Assembly (NCBI RefSeq): GCF_004365705.1
Contig: NZ_SOBN01000001.1
Location: 3,520,001 to 3,584,000 of the forward strand
Reading direction: 5' to 3'
Source of the DNA: Streptomyces sp. 846.5
GTDB taxonomy: Bacteria > Actinomycetota > Actinomycetes > Streptomycetales > Streptomycetaceae
DNA: 64,000 bases
The position numbers were made by a program, and so were the translations under genes. The notes below the pieces were generated by a model. That model ran no database searches. It saw only the letters and a list, made by a program, of their open reading frames with translations, and was not told the origin of the DNA. Each line of letters begins with the position of its first letter. Positions within the stretch are counted from its first letter, which is position 1. This document shows, piece after piece, positions 37,447 to 43,848 of the stretch.

Positions 37447-37506
37447 GTGTCCGATGGCCCGCTCATCGTCCATACGGTCGATCTCGATGCACATACTAAA
37501 GCATGA
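37447..37506 (+). pseudogene. Displaced native 5' end of xpb
   Basis: GTG with CGGAGG 7 bases upstream begins V-S-D-G-P-L-I-V, the usual N-terminus of actinomycete XPB (G-P-L-I-V-Q-S-D-K-T). After the ATCGTCCA core the frame turns into element sequence and stops at 37506. The continuation Q-S-D-K-T-L-L-L-E is found 6.4 kb away at 43860. So this is the original start, cut off by integration. Confidence 0.85.
37465..37472. repeat. attL core of the integrated element
   Basis: ATCGTCCA, matching the copy at 43853-43860. Host xpb sequence lies to the left, element sequence to the right. Confidence 0.8.
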
Positions 37507-37601
37507 CGGCTCCCCACGTGCCGCTTTCGCCACGGAGCAGCAGGAAGGCCCCGGCCACACGCCGACGAGGCAGCGTGCAACTGGGGCTGTGCGGGCAGGG
37601 T

Positions 37602-37787
37602 TCAGAGCCAGGACGGGCGGCCGGAGCGAGCGGGGCGGTTCAGCTCTTCCGCGAATCGGTAGGCGTCCGAGAACGACCACCAGGCGCGCGGCTCTCCGTC
37701 ATCGTCCGGCACTGGCACGCCGTCGACCTCGACCCGCCAGACGGCAAAGACCCGGTCCCATGCCGTCTCCGCCAAACCCTCGATCAC
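37602..37787 (-). CDS. Small hypothetical protein of the element
   Basis: 61 residues, acidic, with V-W-R-V-E-V-D-G-V-P and D-A-Y-R-F-A-E-E-L-N. Its GTG start overlaps the stop of the gene upstream (GTGA at 37784-37787), making it the third gene of a coupled operon. No known function; no membrane segment. Confidence 0.65.
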   Translation of the reverse strand: MIEGLAETAWDRVFAVWRVEVDGVPVPDDDGEPRAWWSFSDAYRFAEELNRPARSGRPSWL

Positions 37788-38020
37788 GCCGCCCGCCCCC
37801 TCGTCCGAACCATCGTCATGTCTCGCAGCCAGGCACCTTCAGGCGTGTGGCAGGGGCAGTTGCAGCGGTGCTGCTCCGGGCTGGCCGTCGGGATGTGCCG
37901 TGTGCTGAACCAGCCGGAGCAGATGGAGTGCAGTCGGGGGTACAGGCTGTCGAAGCAACTGCCAGATCGTTTACCAGATTTGGCGCTGTCAGCAGGCTGC
38001 GCGGGGCGCTCGTCAATCAC
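37784..38020 (-). CDS. Small Cys-rich hypothetical protein of the element
   Basis: 78 residues with a C-S-G-W-F-S-T-R-H...H-R-C-N-C-P-C-H cluster that could bind zinc. GTG start overlaps the upstream stop (GTGA at 38017-38020) and its own stop overlaps the next start. The coupling at both ends supports it as real. The function is unknown. Confidence 0.68.
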   Translation of the reverse strand: MIDERPAQPADSAKSGKRSGSCFDSLYPRLHSICSGWFSTRHIPTASPEQHRCNCPCHTPEGAWLRDMTMVRTRGRAA

Positions 38021-38244
38021 TGGATCCCCTCCGGTGCCGTCTTCTCCAGGACTGCGGACAGCCCATCAGCGGCATCAGCGGAGCAGCCGCCCAACTCCAC
38101 CATCGGCACGTCCCGCGAGGGGTAGCCGCCCCGGAGGGACGGGACTGTGATGCCATGCTGCGCCAGGGCGGCGCGCAGCCGTTCAGCGGCAACAATGGCG
38201 ATTCGGTAGGGGTCGCTGTCGATATCCCGCAATGTGGTCGTCAA
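38017..38244 (-). CDS. Small hypothetical protein of the element, operon leader
   Basis: 75 residues: R-I-A-I-V-A-A-E-R-L-R-A-A-L-A-Q-H-G-I followed by V-P-M-V-E-L-G-G-C-S. Start TTG 38244 is supported by GGGGAG 7 bases upstream. It heads the three-gene operon to 37602 with four-base overlaps. It resembles small accessory proteins seen with streptomycete XRE regulators, but I cannot assign a family. Confidence 0.65.
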   Translation of the reverse strand: MTTTLRDIDSDPYRIAIVAAERLRAALAQHGITVPSLRGGYPSRDVPMVELGGCSADAADGLSAVLEKTAPEGIQ

Positions 38245-38337
38245 GGTGTCGCTCCCCGTAGCCGGTTCGTGCCTTCACGACCAGGCTAGAGAGAAAACTT
38301 TCCGACCAACAGCAGCATTCTCGAACTGGAATAAAGA

Positions 38338-39171
38338 TCATCGGCGAAAGATAGTGGACCACTCCGAAAGCTGCTCCCGTGCCGGTTCCCCGAACATGGC
38401 AAGCGCTTCATATTCAGCGAAGAGGTCAAGGTGTTGCGCGATATCTCGGGCATCTTGGAAGACGATGCGGCCCGTGAAAGTCTCAACCGTCGCAAGCCTG
38501 TCGTCATAGACGGTAAAGGTGTTCATTGGACCACGCGGGACAAGCGTTCCGTACGGAATAACACCAAGTCGGATGTTGGGGACGTGGGACAGCGAAGCCA
38601 GCCGGTCGATCTGCACCGCCATCGCGTGCGACTGCACTACCGTCCACTTCACCGCTTGCTCGGTGAGAATGAAGGTGAATGACTTTGAGCTGTCATACAA
38701 TACTGCTTGCCGCTCAAGTTTGCGGGCCACTGCCTTGGACGTATCGCCCGGGGCATGCTCAAGGCTCGCTCTCGCATACTCGGGAGTGGCCAGCAGCCCG
38801 GTAATCATCGCGGGCAGGAAATACCTCAGCTGCCGCGCCTCGTTCTCCAGCGCAGCTAGCTCTGACTGCCGCTTCTCAAGTCCTCGACGCCAGGAGGCCC
38901 GAACATCCTGCCACTCCGTGTTCGCCATCCTGGCAAGCGCGGTGACCTCCTGCACCATGCCAGCGGGTGCATCGACGGCGCGGAGGATGCGCTCAACGTC
39001 GACAATGCTCGGGGTGACCCGCCCAGTCTCGATTTTACTAATCTTGCTTTGGCTCATGGCACAACGCTGAGCGAGCCGATCTCCAGTGAGACCGGCCCGC
39101 TTTCGAAGCTCCCTGAGCGTTGAAGCCAGGTCAGTTTTTGACTGCCCCAACTCCTCTGGATCAAAAGTCAC
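38338..39171 (-). CDS. XRE-family regulator with DUF5753 domain
   Basis: A 277-residue protein: an N-terminal helix-turn-helix (L-R-E-L-R-K-R-A-G-L-T-G-D-R-L-A-Q-R-C, then M-S-Q-S-K-I-S-K-I-E-T-G-R) and a DUF5753 domain (W-x-x-Y-F/L-P-A-M-I-T-G-L-L-A-T-P-E-Y-A-R and V-I-P-Y-G-T near the end). This is the Scr1-like antitoxin-type regulator family common in streptomycetes. The GTG start overlaps the DUF6879 stop (GTGA at 39168-39171). Codons such as ATT, AGT and AAA in the recognition helix are AT-rich for this genome, a sign of transfer. Confidence 0.88.
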   Translation of the reverse strand: MTFDPEELGQSKTDLASTLRELRKRAGLTGDRLAQRCAMSQSKISKIETGRVTPSIVDVERILRAVDAPAGMVQEVTALARMANTEWQDVRASWRRGLEKRQSELAALENEARQLRYFLPAMITGLLATPEYARASLEHAPGDTSKAVARKLERQAVLYDSSKSFTFILTEQAVKWTVVQSHAMAVQIDRLASLSHVPNIRLGVIPYGTLVPRGPMNTFTVYDDRLATVETFTGRIVFQDARDIAQHLDLFAEYEALAMFGEPAREQLSEWSTIFRR

Positions 39172-39683
39172 CCGTACTCTTTCAAGTACTCCAGGAACGG
39201 CACCGAGGATTCAAGTGCAATCCGCCGCCATTCCCGATAAAGGCCCGGGTCGCCTTCCAGGATCTCGCGGTCGATTTGCGTTCCGTCTGCCTCGTAGTTC
39301 ATCAGGACGACACGGGATTCGTCAAAGAGCCAGAAATCCTGATCCGGCAAGCCAGGATTCGGGACCTCCGTGATGTCCAGGATGCGGATGTCTTCACCGG
39401 CTGCGACATTATGCCTGTAGTGCTCGAACTCGAATCGAAGATAGTCGGTCAGCGGCCGAGTGAGGACGTGCACACGTCGAACCTTGCGCCCAGAATCCGC
39501 GTAACCCTGGATTCGGGTCGTCCAACCCTGCGTTGCAGAAAGGGGCAACGGTTCACCGGCGAGGAAGCGACGAACCGCGTCTTCCTCCTGCGGCACCCGG
39601 TACACCGGAAGGGTTTCGAGCCGGAAAGCCTCGCACTCCATCGAGTCGAAGAACTCTCGCCAGCGGCTACCAGCCAAGAGCAC
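39168..39683 (-). CDS. DUF6879 protein
   Basis: 171 residues, matching the DUF6879 pattern: W-R-E-F-F-D-S-M-E-C-E-A-F-R-L-E-T-L-P-V-Y at the start, E-F-E-H-Y-R-H-N-V-A-A-G-E-D-I in the middle and D-F-W-L-F-D-E-S-R-V-V-L-M-N-Y near the end. GTG 39683 begins just before the conserved core and overlaps the upstream gene by 17 bp. In streptomycetes this family commonly sits beside XRE/DUF5753 regulators. No catalytic motif is evident; a toxin-like role is only a guess. Confidence 0.78.
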   Translation of the reverse strand: MLLAGSRWREFFDSMECEAFRLETLPVYRVPQEEDAVRRFLAGEPLPLSATQGWTTRIQGYADSGRKVRRVHVLTRPLTDYLRFEFEHYRHNVAAGEDIRILDITEVPNPGLPDQDFWLFDESRVVLMNYEADGTQIDREILEGDPGLYREWRRIALESSVPFLEYLKEYG

Positions 39684-39882
39684 GAATGGCCTCCTTGAGC
39701 ACCGCTTCGGGGATCTCCACCAGAGCTTCGCCGTCCGGCGGCTGGAAGCCCGTGAAGGCGTCGCCCTGCACGACGAACGTTCCCCGCTCCGTGGCGTAGA
39801 CGTTCGGGCAGTCGTCCGACCCGCACGTGTCGTCGCCGTCTCCACTGCCCGTGAGACGCGTAAGGCCGATCTTCTCTGCCAT
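39667..39882 (-). CDS. Small acidic protein of the XRE/DUF6879 operon
   Basis: 71 residues: C-G-S-D-D-C-P-N-V-Y-A-T-E-R-G-T-F-V-V-Q-G followed by V-E-I-P-E-A-V-L-K-E-A. ATG 39882 follows a GGGGG run by 6 bases. It overlaps DUF6879 by 17 bp and is the first gene of the operon. It takes the place that DUF397 proteins usually have next to DUF5753 regulators, but the sequence is not DUF397. Confidence 0.7.
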   Translation of the reverse strand: MAEKIGLTRLTGSGDGDDTCGSDDCPNVYATERGTFVVQGDAFTGFQPPDGEALVEIPEAVLKEAIRALGW

Positions 39883-40160
39883 GCCCAACCCCCTTGACTG
39901 GCCGGGAACTTCCTGGCCGCACGGACGACGCTACGGGCGGCGGAGAGGTGCGTCCATGCCGCAACGCAGAGTATTCCTGTCTTCGAATAAAGGATCACTG
40001 CTCCGTTCGCTCGACAGCGGGAGCAGCGTCCGAGCCATACCCCCCCTCTCTATTTCGCGGCGGCGTGTGTAGCCATGGGGTCCGGGTCTCTATCGCGCAT
40101 CCGCCTGGAGATTGACCCACCCCCCACCCCATGCACATGGCTGCCCCAGGACGCGCAGAG

Positions 40161-40185
40161 AGCCCCTGTCGGCGTGACAGAGGCT
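40161..40185 (-). terminator. Terminator after the resolvase gene
   Basis: A 10-bp near-perfect stem (AGCCCCTGTC / GACAGAGGCT) with a 5-base loop, 20 bp past the resolvase stop. The rest of 39889-40205 holds the XRE operon promoter region and no gene that I can see. Confidence 0.6.
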
Positions 40186-40205
40186 CCCTCGGGGTAGTGG
40201 CGCTC

Positions 40206-40775
40206 CTACTCCTCCAGAGCCCGGTACAGCGTCGCCCTGCTCACTCCCAGCGCCTTGGCAACCGCCGTCACGCTCTCACCCTTGGACCGTCGAGCCTTGG
40301 CAGCGGCAAGCTTGTCGGCGTCCATCACGGACGGGCGACCGCCGGTACGCCCCTGCGCCTTGGCAGCGATGAGACCAGCGCGGGTGCGCTCAACGATCAT
40401 GTCCCGCTCCAGCTCGGCGAACGCAACCATCATCGTGAAGAAGAACTTGCCCTCTCCGGAAGGCGAGTAGCTACCGGCCAGCGTGCCCGTGAGGATGCGC
40501 AGCGAGATGCCACGGGCATGCAGATCCTCGGCGATCGTCAGCACGTCCTTGGTGGAGCGTCCCAGCCGGTCAAGCTTCCAGACGCAGAGGGTGTCGCCCT
40601 CCCGCAGGAAGTCCATCGCGGCCATGAGGCCCGCTCGGTCGGCGTTCTTGCCGGACGCCTTGTCTTCGAACGTCCGGAAGCAACCGGCGTCGGCGAGAGC
40701 GTTCGCCTGGAGCTTCGCATCCTGCGCGCTGGTGCTGACCCGCTTGTAACCGATGAGGTGCTGTGTCGTCGTCAT
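40206..40775 (-). CDS. Small serine recombinase (resolvase/invertase)
   Basis: A 189-residue recombinase. The catalytic domain opens Y-K-R-V-S-T-S-A-Q-D with the nucleophile Ser, continues L-C-V-W-K-L-D-R-L-G-R-S-T and E-R-D-M-I-V-E-R-T-R-A-G-L. A short Hin-like helix-turn-helix (S-V-T-A-V-A-K-A-L-G-V-S-R-A-T-L-Y-R) ends the protein. Upstream lies a set of CGTCTCA repeats that could be its res or operator site. It probably resolves or inverts DNA within the element; it is not the integrase. Confidence 0.9.
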   Translation of the reverse strand: MTTTQHLIGYKRVSTSAQDAKLQANALADAGCFRTFEDKASGKNADRAGLMAAMDFLREGDTLCVWKLDRLGRSTKDVLTIAEDLHARGISLRILTGTLAGSYSPSGEGKFFFTMMVAFAELERDMIVERTRAGLIAAKAQGRTGGRPSVMDADKLAAAKARRSKGESVTAVAKALGVSRATLYRALEE

Positions 40776-40783
40776 GGGTACAT

Positions 40784-40917
40784 CGTCTCAGAACTCGTCT
40801 CAAAACAGTAGGGGTTTCCGACATGTTGTGAGACGAGTTCTGAACGCCACTTCAGCCCCTCCGGACGCTCCAGACGCCGCGTCTCACAAACCATCGTTTG
40901 ATGGACGGCTGAGACGC
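40784..40917. repeat. CGTCTCA repeat cluster upstream of the resolvase (candidate res site)
   Basis: Five CGTCTCA boxes: forward at 40784, 40796 and 40880, reverse (TGAGACG) at 40829 and 40910. They form a perfect 15-bp inverted repeat (40788-40802 with 40829-40843, 26-bp spacer) and an 8-bp pair (40879-40886 with 40910-40917). The cluster begins 9 bp upstream of the resolvase start. Paired inverted boxes at two spots resemble subsites of a resolvase site. Confidence 0.6.
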
Positions 40918-40976
40918 AGTCACACAGCGCCACGAGGGCCCGAACCCGTACAGTCGGCGGGCTGCTATACGCCAGC

Positions 40977-41010
40977 GGGGAGTGAACCCCTTCCCGCAGG
41001 GTCACTCCCC
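40977..41010 (-). terminator. Terminator after the 241-residue gene
   Basis: GGGGAGTGAACCC pairs with GGGTCACTCCCC with one bulged A and a 9-base loop, about 20 bp past the stop at 41030. Confidence 0.65.
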
Positions 41011-41029
41011 ACCCTTCTGACTCCGGCTG

Positions 41030-41755
41030 TCACTCGGCCAGAGCCACCCCGCGCCAACCCTCGTACCCCGCAAGCTTCTTGCGCGCCCCGAAGCGCTTAT
41101 CCATCGCAGCGAACAGCACCCGCTTACCGGCATGCTCCCCGAGCTTCAACGACAGCCCCGGCTCAGCAGCGCAGAACGCATCCCAGACGCGTGCGGTACG
41201 GACATGCTCCGAGCGGGGAGCAGCGCCAAGGCTGCGCACCCAGTGGGCAGGATCACGCATCGGGGCGCGGAACGCCTCGAACTGCGAAGCCAGCGACAGG
41301 AGATGCGTTGCACGACCATTCGGAGCGGATAGCAGATCGTCTGCCACCGACTTGAGTGGAGTGATCGACTGCCACACGTCGAAGGACGAACGCGATAGGC
41401 GATCCGCACGGGCCATGAGCGCTTCGGCATCAGCCCGCGTCGTCTCGGCTTCGAAGTCGTCCATATCCAGGGCTTCAATCGAGATCAGCAGGTGTGAAGC
41501 CTTGTTTCGCAGCCTCGCTGCGGCTCCCGGGTCCTGCTCCTGATACGGGTAGTCATGCTCCAGCACCTTGGCCAGATCGGCCACCCACTCACCCATGCCA
41601 CAGCGGATCAGTGGGAAGTCTCGCCGCTCCCCTGTCGGCGTCGTCCACTCGGAGCCGTCCCACAGAAACGGCAACGGCGTGGGGGCCTCGTCGGCGTGCT
41701 GCGCGGCAACAGCCAACGCCCCGCGAGCACTGGCGTTGTCTATGTAGATCCCCAT
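41030..41755 (-). CDS. Hypothetical protein of the element, 241 residues
   Basis: A soluble, mixed alpha-helical protein. A notable block near the C-terminus reads W-D-A-F-C-A-A-E, K-R-V-L-F-A-A-M-D-K-R-F-G-A-R-K-K and Y-E-G-W-R-G-V-A-L. This looks like a short winged-helix tail of the kind found at the end of phage and plasmid primases, though the primase core is missing. ATG 41755 has AAGGGG 9 bases upstream, and a promoter-like pair lies at 41868-41895. I do not recognise the family. Confidence 0.75.
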   Translation of the reverse strand: MGIYIDNASARGALAVAAQHADEAPTPLPFLWDGSEWTTPTGERRDFPLIRCGMGEWVADLAKVLEHDYPYQEQDPGAAARLRNKASHLLISIEALDMDDFEAETTRADAEALMARADRLSRSSFDVWQSITPLKSVADDLLSAPNGRATHLLSLASQFEAFRAPMRDPAHWVRSLGAAPRSEHVRTARVWDAFCAAEPGLSLKLGEHAGKRVLFAAMDKRFGARKKLAGYEGWRGVALAE

Positions 41756-41867
41756 GTCCCAAGCCCCTTAGATTGCCTCTTGACCTCCCCCGCGCTGCCT
41801 TGCAGCTCAATGGCCAATCAGGTGACCAGCAGGGGACGAAGCACCACCAGCAAGGTGGCTCTGCGAG

Positions 41868-41895
41868 CATCTATCGTCGCAGGTGGTACTGACAA
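41868..41895 (-). promoter_or_regulatory. Promoter for the 241-residue element gene
   Basis: Read on the minus strand: TTGTCA, 16 bp, TAGATG. It lies about 110 bp upstream of ATG 41755. Confidence 0.5.
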
Positions 41896-42117
41896 TAGGT
41901 GAACAGAGACACCAAATTACTCTTCCGCTGTAGGGCAGAACCCAGACGAGTGCCCGTCACCGCCACTTCGACATCTTCGCAGGTCAGAGCGCTGCCGGTC
42001 CAGCCTGTTCGTCACCAGCAACGGAGTGGGCCCACAAGGAGGTGACTCGGGTGAGCGCAGAGGTCGAGCCAGAGCCGCCGCAAGATCCCCTGTGCGCCTC
42101 TCTGCGGGCATGAGAGA

Positions 42118-42146
42118 GCCCCGGCAGGAACTGGGCCTACCGGGGC
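42118..42146 (-). terminator. Terminator after the integrase gene
   Basis: GCCCCGG / CCGGGGC stem with a 15-base loop, 27 bp past the integrase stop. Confidence 0.55.
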
Positions 42147-42172
42147 GGGAGAGGGGCGTACGCGAGCGCTGG

Positions 42173-43813
42173 CTACAACTCCAGGTCCCTGGCAACCATC
42201 TCGCGGATGACTGCCCCCGGGTCCCTGCCCTCCGCGTCGGCGCGGCGCATCTCGCCCAACTCGCCGAAGTAGGGAGCGATCCGGGTTGTGTCGAGAATGC
42301 GGCTCACCCTCTTGGCCGGGGAGACCTCAACGTACGCTCCGGCATTCAGCAGCAATTCCCGCTTGCCTGCCGTGTCCGCGCTGGCCCACAGCTCCCCGTG
42401 CGTCTGTCCGGTGGGCACCCGCTCGACCCCGGCGGGCACGGCGTTGCGCTGCCGCTCTTGCAGCATCGCCAACCGCTCCTCCAGCCGTCCGTACTGCGCT
42501 GCGTAGCGAACCGCACCGTCGTCGCCCTTGAACAACCCACGGTCGTACCGGTCGGTTTCCAGGTCCTTCAAGGCTTCCTGTGCCTGACGGACCTGCGGCC
42601 GGAAGTCCTCCCCCGCGTGCTCCACCAGGCGCACGACCGGCATGGCCCCGAACTTCTTCAGGAACTCCGCGACCACGAACGCTTCCGTCCCCGCGCCAGC
42701 GATGGAGATGCCGACGCAGTCGGTCTGCCCGCCGTAGTGCGCCTTCTTCAACCGGCCGATGCACCGGTATCGGGTCAGCCCCTTCACCGTGAAGGTGTAC
42801 ATCCGGTACCCGCAGACGCCGCAGTGCAGGATGCCCCGGAGCAGCGAGGTCCCTGCCTGACGTCGCTCGGTCGGCTGCTTTCGCCGCTCCAACTCGTCCT
42901 GGAGCGCCTGCCAGGTGTCCATGTCCAGGACCGGTGTCCGCGCCTGTAGCGGAAGCCCATCGGTCGTGAGGATCGGCTTGCCGTCCTCGATCACGTACCC
43001 GAGCAGCTGCGGATTCCTGAGTACCTGCTGAAGTGTGGCGGTGTACCAGCGCGCCGACTTCGACCGCATGCCCTTGGTGTAGCGGGACTCATGCCCCGGC
43101 GAAGGGATGCCCTCCTCGTTCAGCCAGCGGACGATGGACATGATCGACTCGCGGTCGATCACCCGCTTCACGACCCGGTGCAGAAGGTCCCGCTCCTCCG
43201 GATTGATGGCGAGCACCCTGCCCGCGCCGTCCGGGTTGTCGATGACCCGGTAGCCGTAGGGGACCTTCCCGCCGGTCCAGCGGCCTTCCCGCCGCAGGTG
43301 CTCATGGGCGCTGGAGACGCGCATCCCGATCGTCTCGGACTCCAGCTCAGCGAAGACGGCAATGACCTTGGCCATGGCCCGGCCCATGGACGACGTGAGG
43401 TCCAGCGGTTCGGACGCCGACGCCAGGGCGACGGTCTCAGCCTCCGTGATCCGCATGATCTCGGCGAAGTCCACCGTGGACCGTGCCAACCGGTCGATCT
43501 TGAAGAACACGACGACGTCGATCTCAGCGAGACGGCCAAGGATGCGCTGGAGCCCGGGACGGTCCAGGCCCTTGGAGAACCCGGAGACGTCGATGTCCTC
43601 CTCCACGAACACGACATCCCAACCACGTGCCTTGCACAGTTGCTCACAGGCTGCGCGCTGCCGCTCCGGCGAAGTGGTCTCCTCCGTTTCCCGCGATAGG
43701 CGAACATAGATGGCGGCACGCAGTCCCGAGGCGTTCGCGGTCACACCCTTCCGGGTGCGCACACGGGGCAGTGCTTTGGCTGGTACGGGTGTGGGCGTTG
43801 CTTCGCTGGTCAC
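42173..43813 (-). CDS. Large serine integrase
   Basis: A 546-residue large serine recombinase. The resolvase-like catalytic domain (about 30-175) begins A-A-I-Y-V-R-L-S-R-E with the nucleophile Ser and contains F-F-K-I-D-R-L-A-R-S. The recombinase domain follows (G-K-V-P-Y-G-Y-R-V, then L-N-E-E-G-I-P-S-P and L-R-N-P-Q-L-L-G-Y). A zinc ribbon (H-C-G-V-C-G-Y plus a later Cys) and a coiled-coil stretch (about 400-460) complete the phiC31-type layout. GTG 43813 lies 40 bp from the attR core, as expected for an integrase next to its own attP. A TAGGAT box 6 bases upstream suggests a leaderless message. Confidence 0.93.
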   Translation of the reverse strand: MTSEATPTPVPAKALPRVRTRKGVTANASGLRAAIYVRLSRETEETTSPERQRAACEQLCKARGWDVVFVEEDIDVSGFSKGLDRPGLQRILGRLAEIDVVVFFKIDRLARSTVDFAEIMRITEAETVALASASEPLDLTSSMGRAMAKVIAVFAELESETIGMRVSSAHEHLRREGRWTGGKVPYGYRVIDNPDGAGRVLAINPEERDLLHRVVKRVIDRESIMSIVRWLNEEGIPSPGHESRYTKGMRSKSARWYTATLQQVLRNPQLLGYVIEDGKPILTTDGLPLQARTPVLDMDTWQALQDELERRKQPTERRQAGTSLLRGILHCGVCGYRMYTFTVKGLTRYRCIGRLKKAHYGGQTDCVGISIAGAGTEAFVVAEFLKKFGAMPVVRLVEHAGEDFRPQVRQAQEALKDLETDRYDRGLFKGDDGAVRYAAQYGRLEERLAMLQERQRNAVPAGVERVPTGQTHGELWASADTAGKRELLLNAGAYVEVSPAKRVSRILDTTRIAPYFGELGEMRRADAEGRDPGAVIREMVARDLEL

Positions 43814-43848
43814 CAGACGATCCTATCGACGGAGGTATGTGTGTCCTG
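43814..43848 (-). promoter_or_regulatory. Integrase promoter inside the attachment-site arm
   Basis: TAGGAT (43825-43820 on the minus strand) lies 6 bases before the integrase GTG, so its -35 region falls near 43843-43848, within the right attachment arm and the new xpb start. The -35 is poor. On the plus strand GGAGG (43831-43835) is the ribosome site of xpb. Confidence 0.45.

Larger units (their letters stand above)
41756..42172. other. Gap between the 241-residue gene and the integrase
   Basis: 417 bp without a convincing gene. It holds the promoter of the 241-residue gene and the integrase terminator. Frames on either strand lack codon bias or a ribosome site. Confidence 0.5.

Noticed and set aside
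37447..37506. tRNA gene as the integration target of the element
   Set aside because: No cloverleaf at either junction; the core lies in xpb codons instead.
41917..42195. A 92-residue minus-strand gene next to the integrase
   Set aside because: It overlaps the integrase 3' end and its terminator, and has R/S/P-rich shadow composition.
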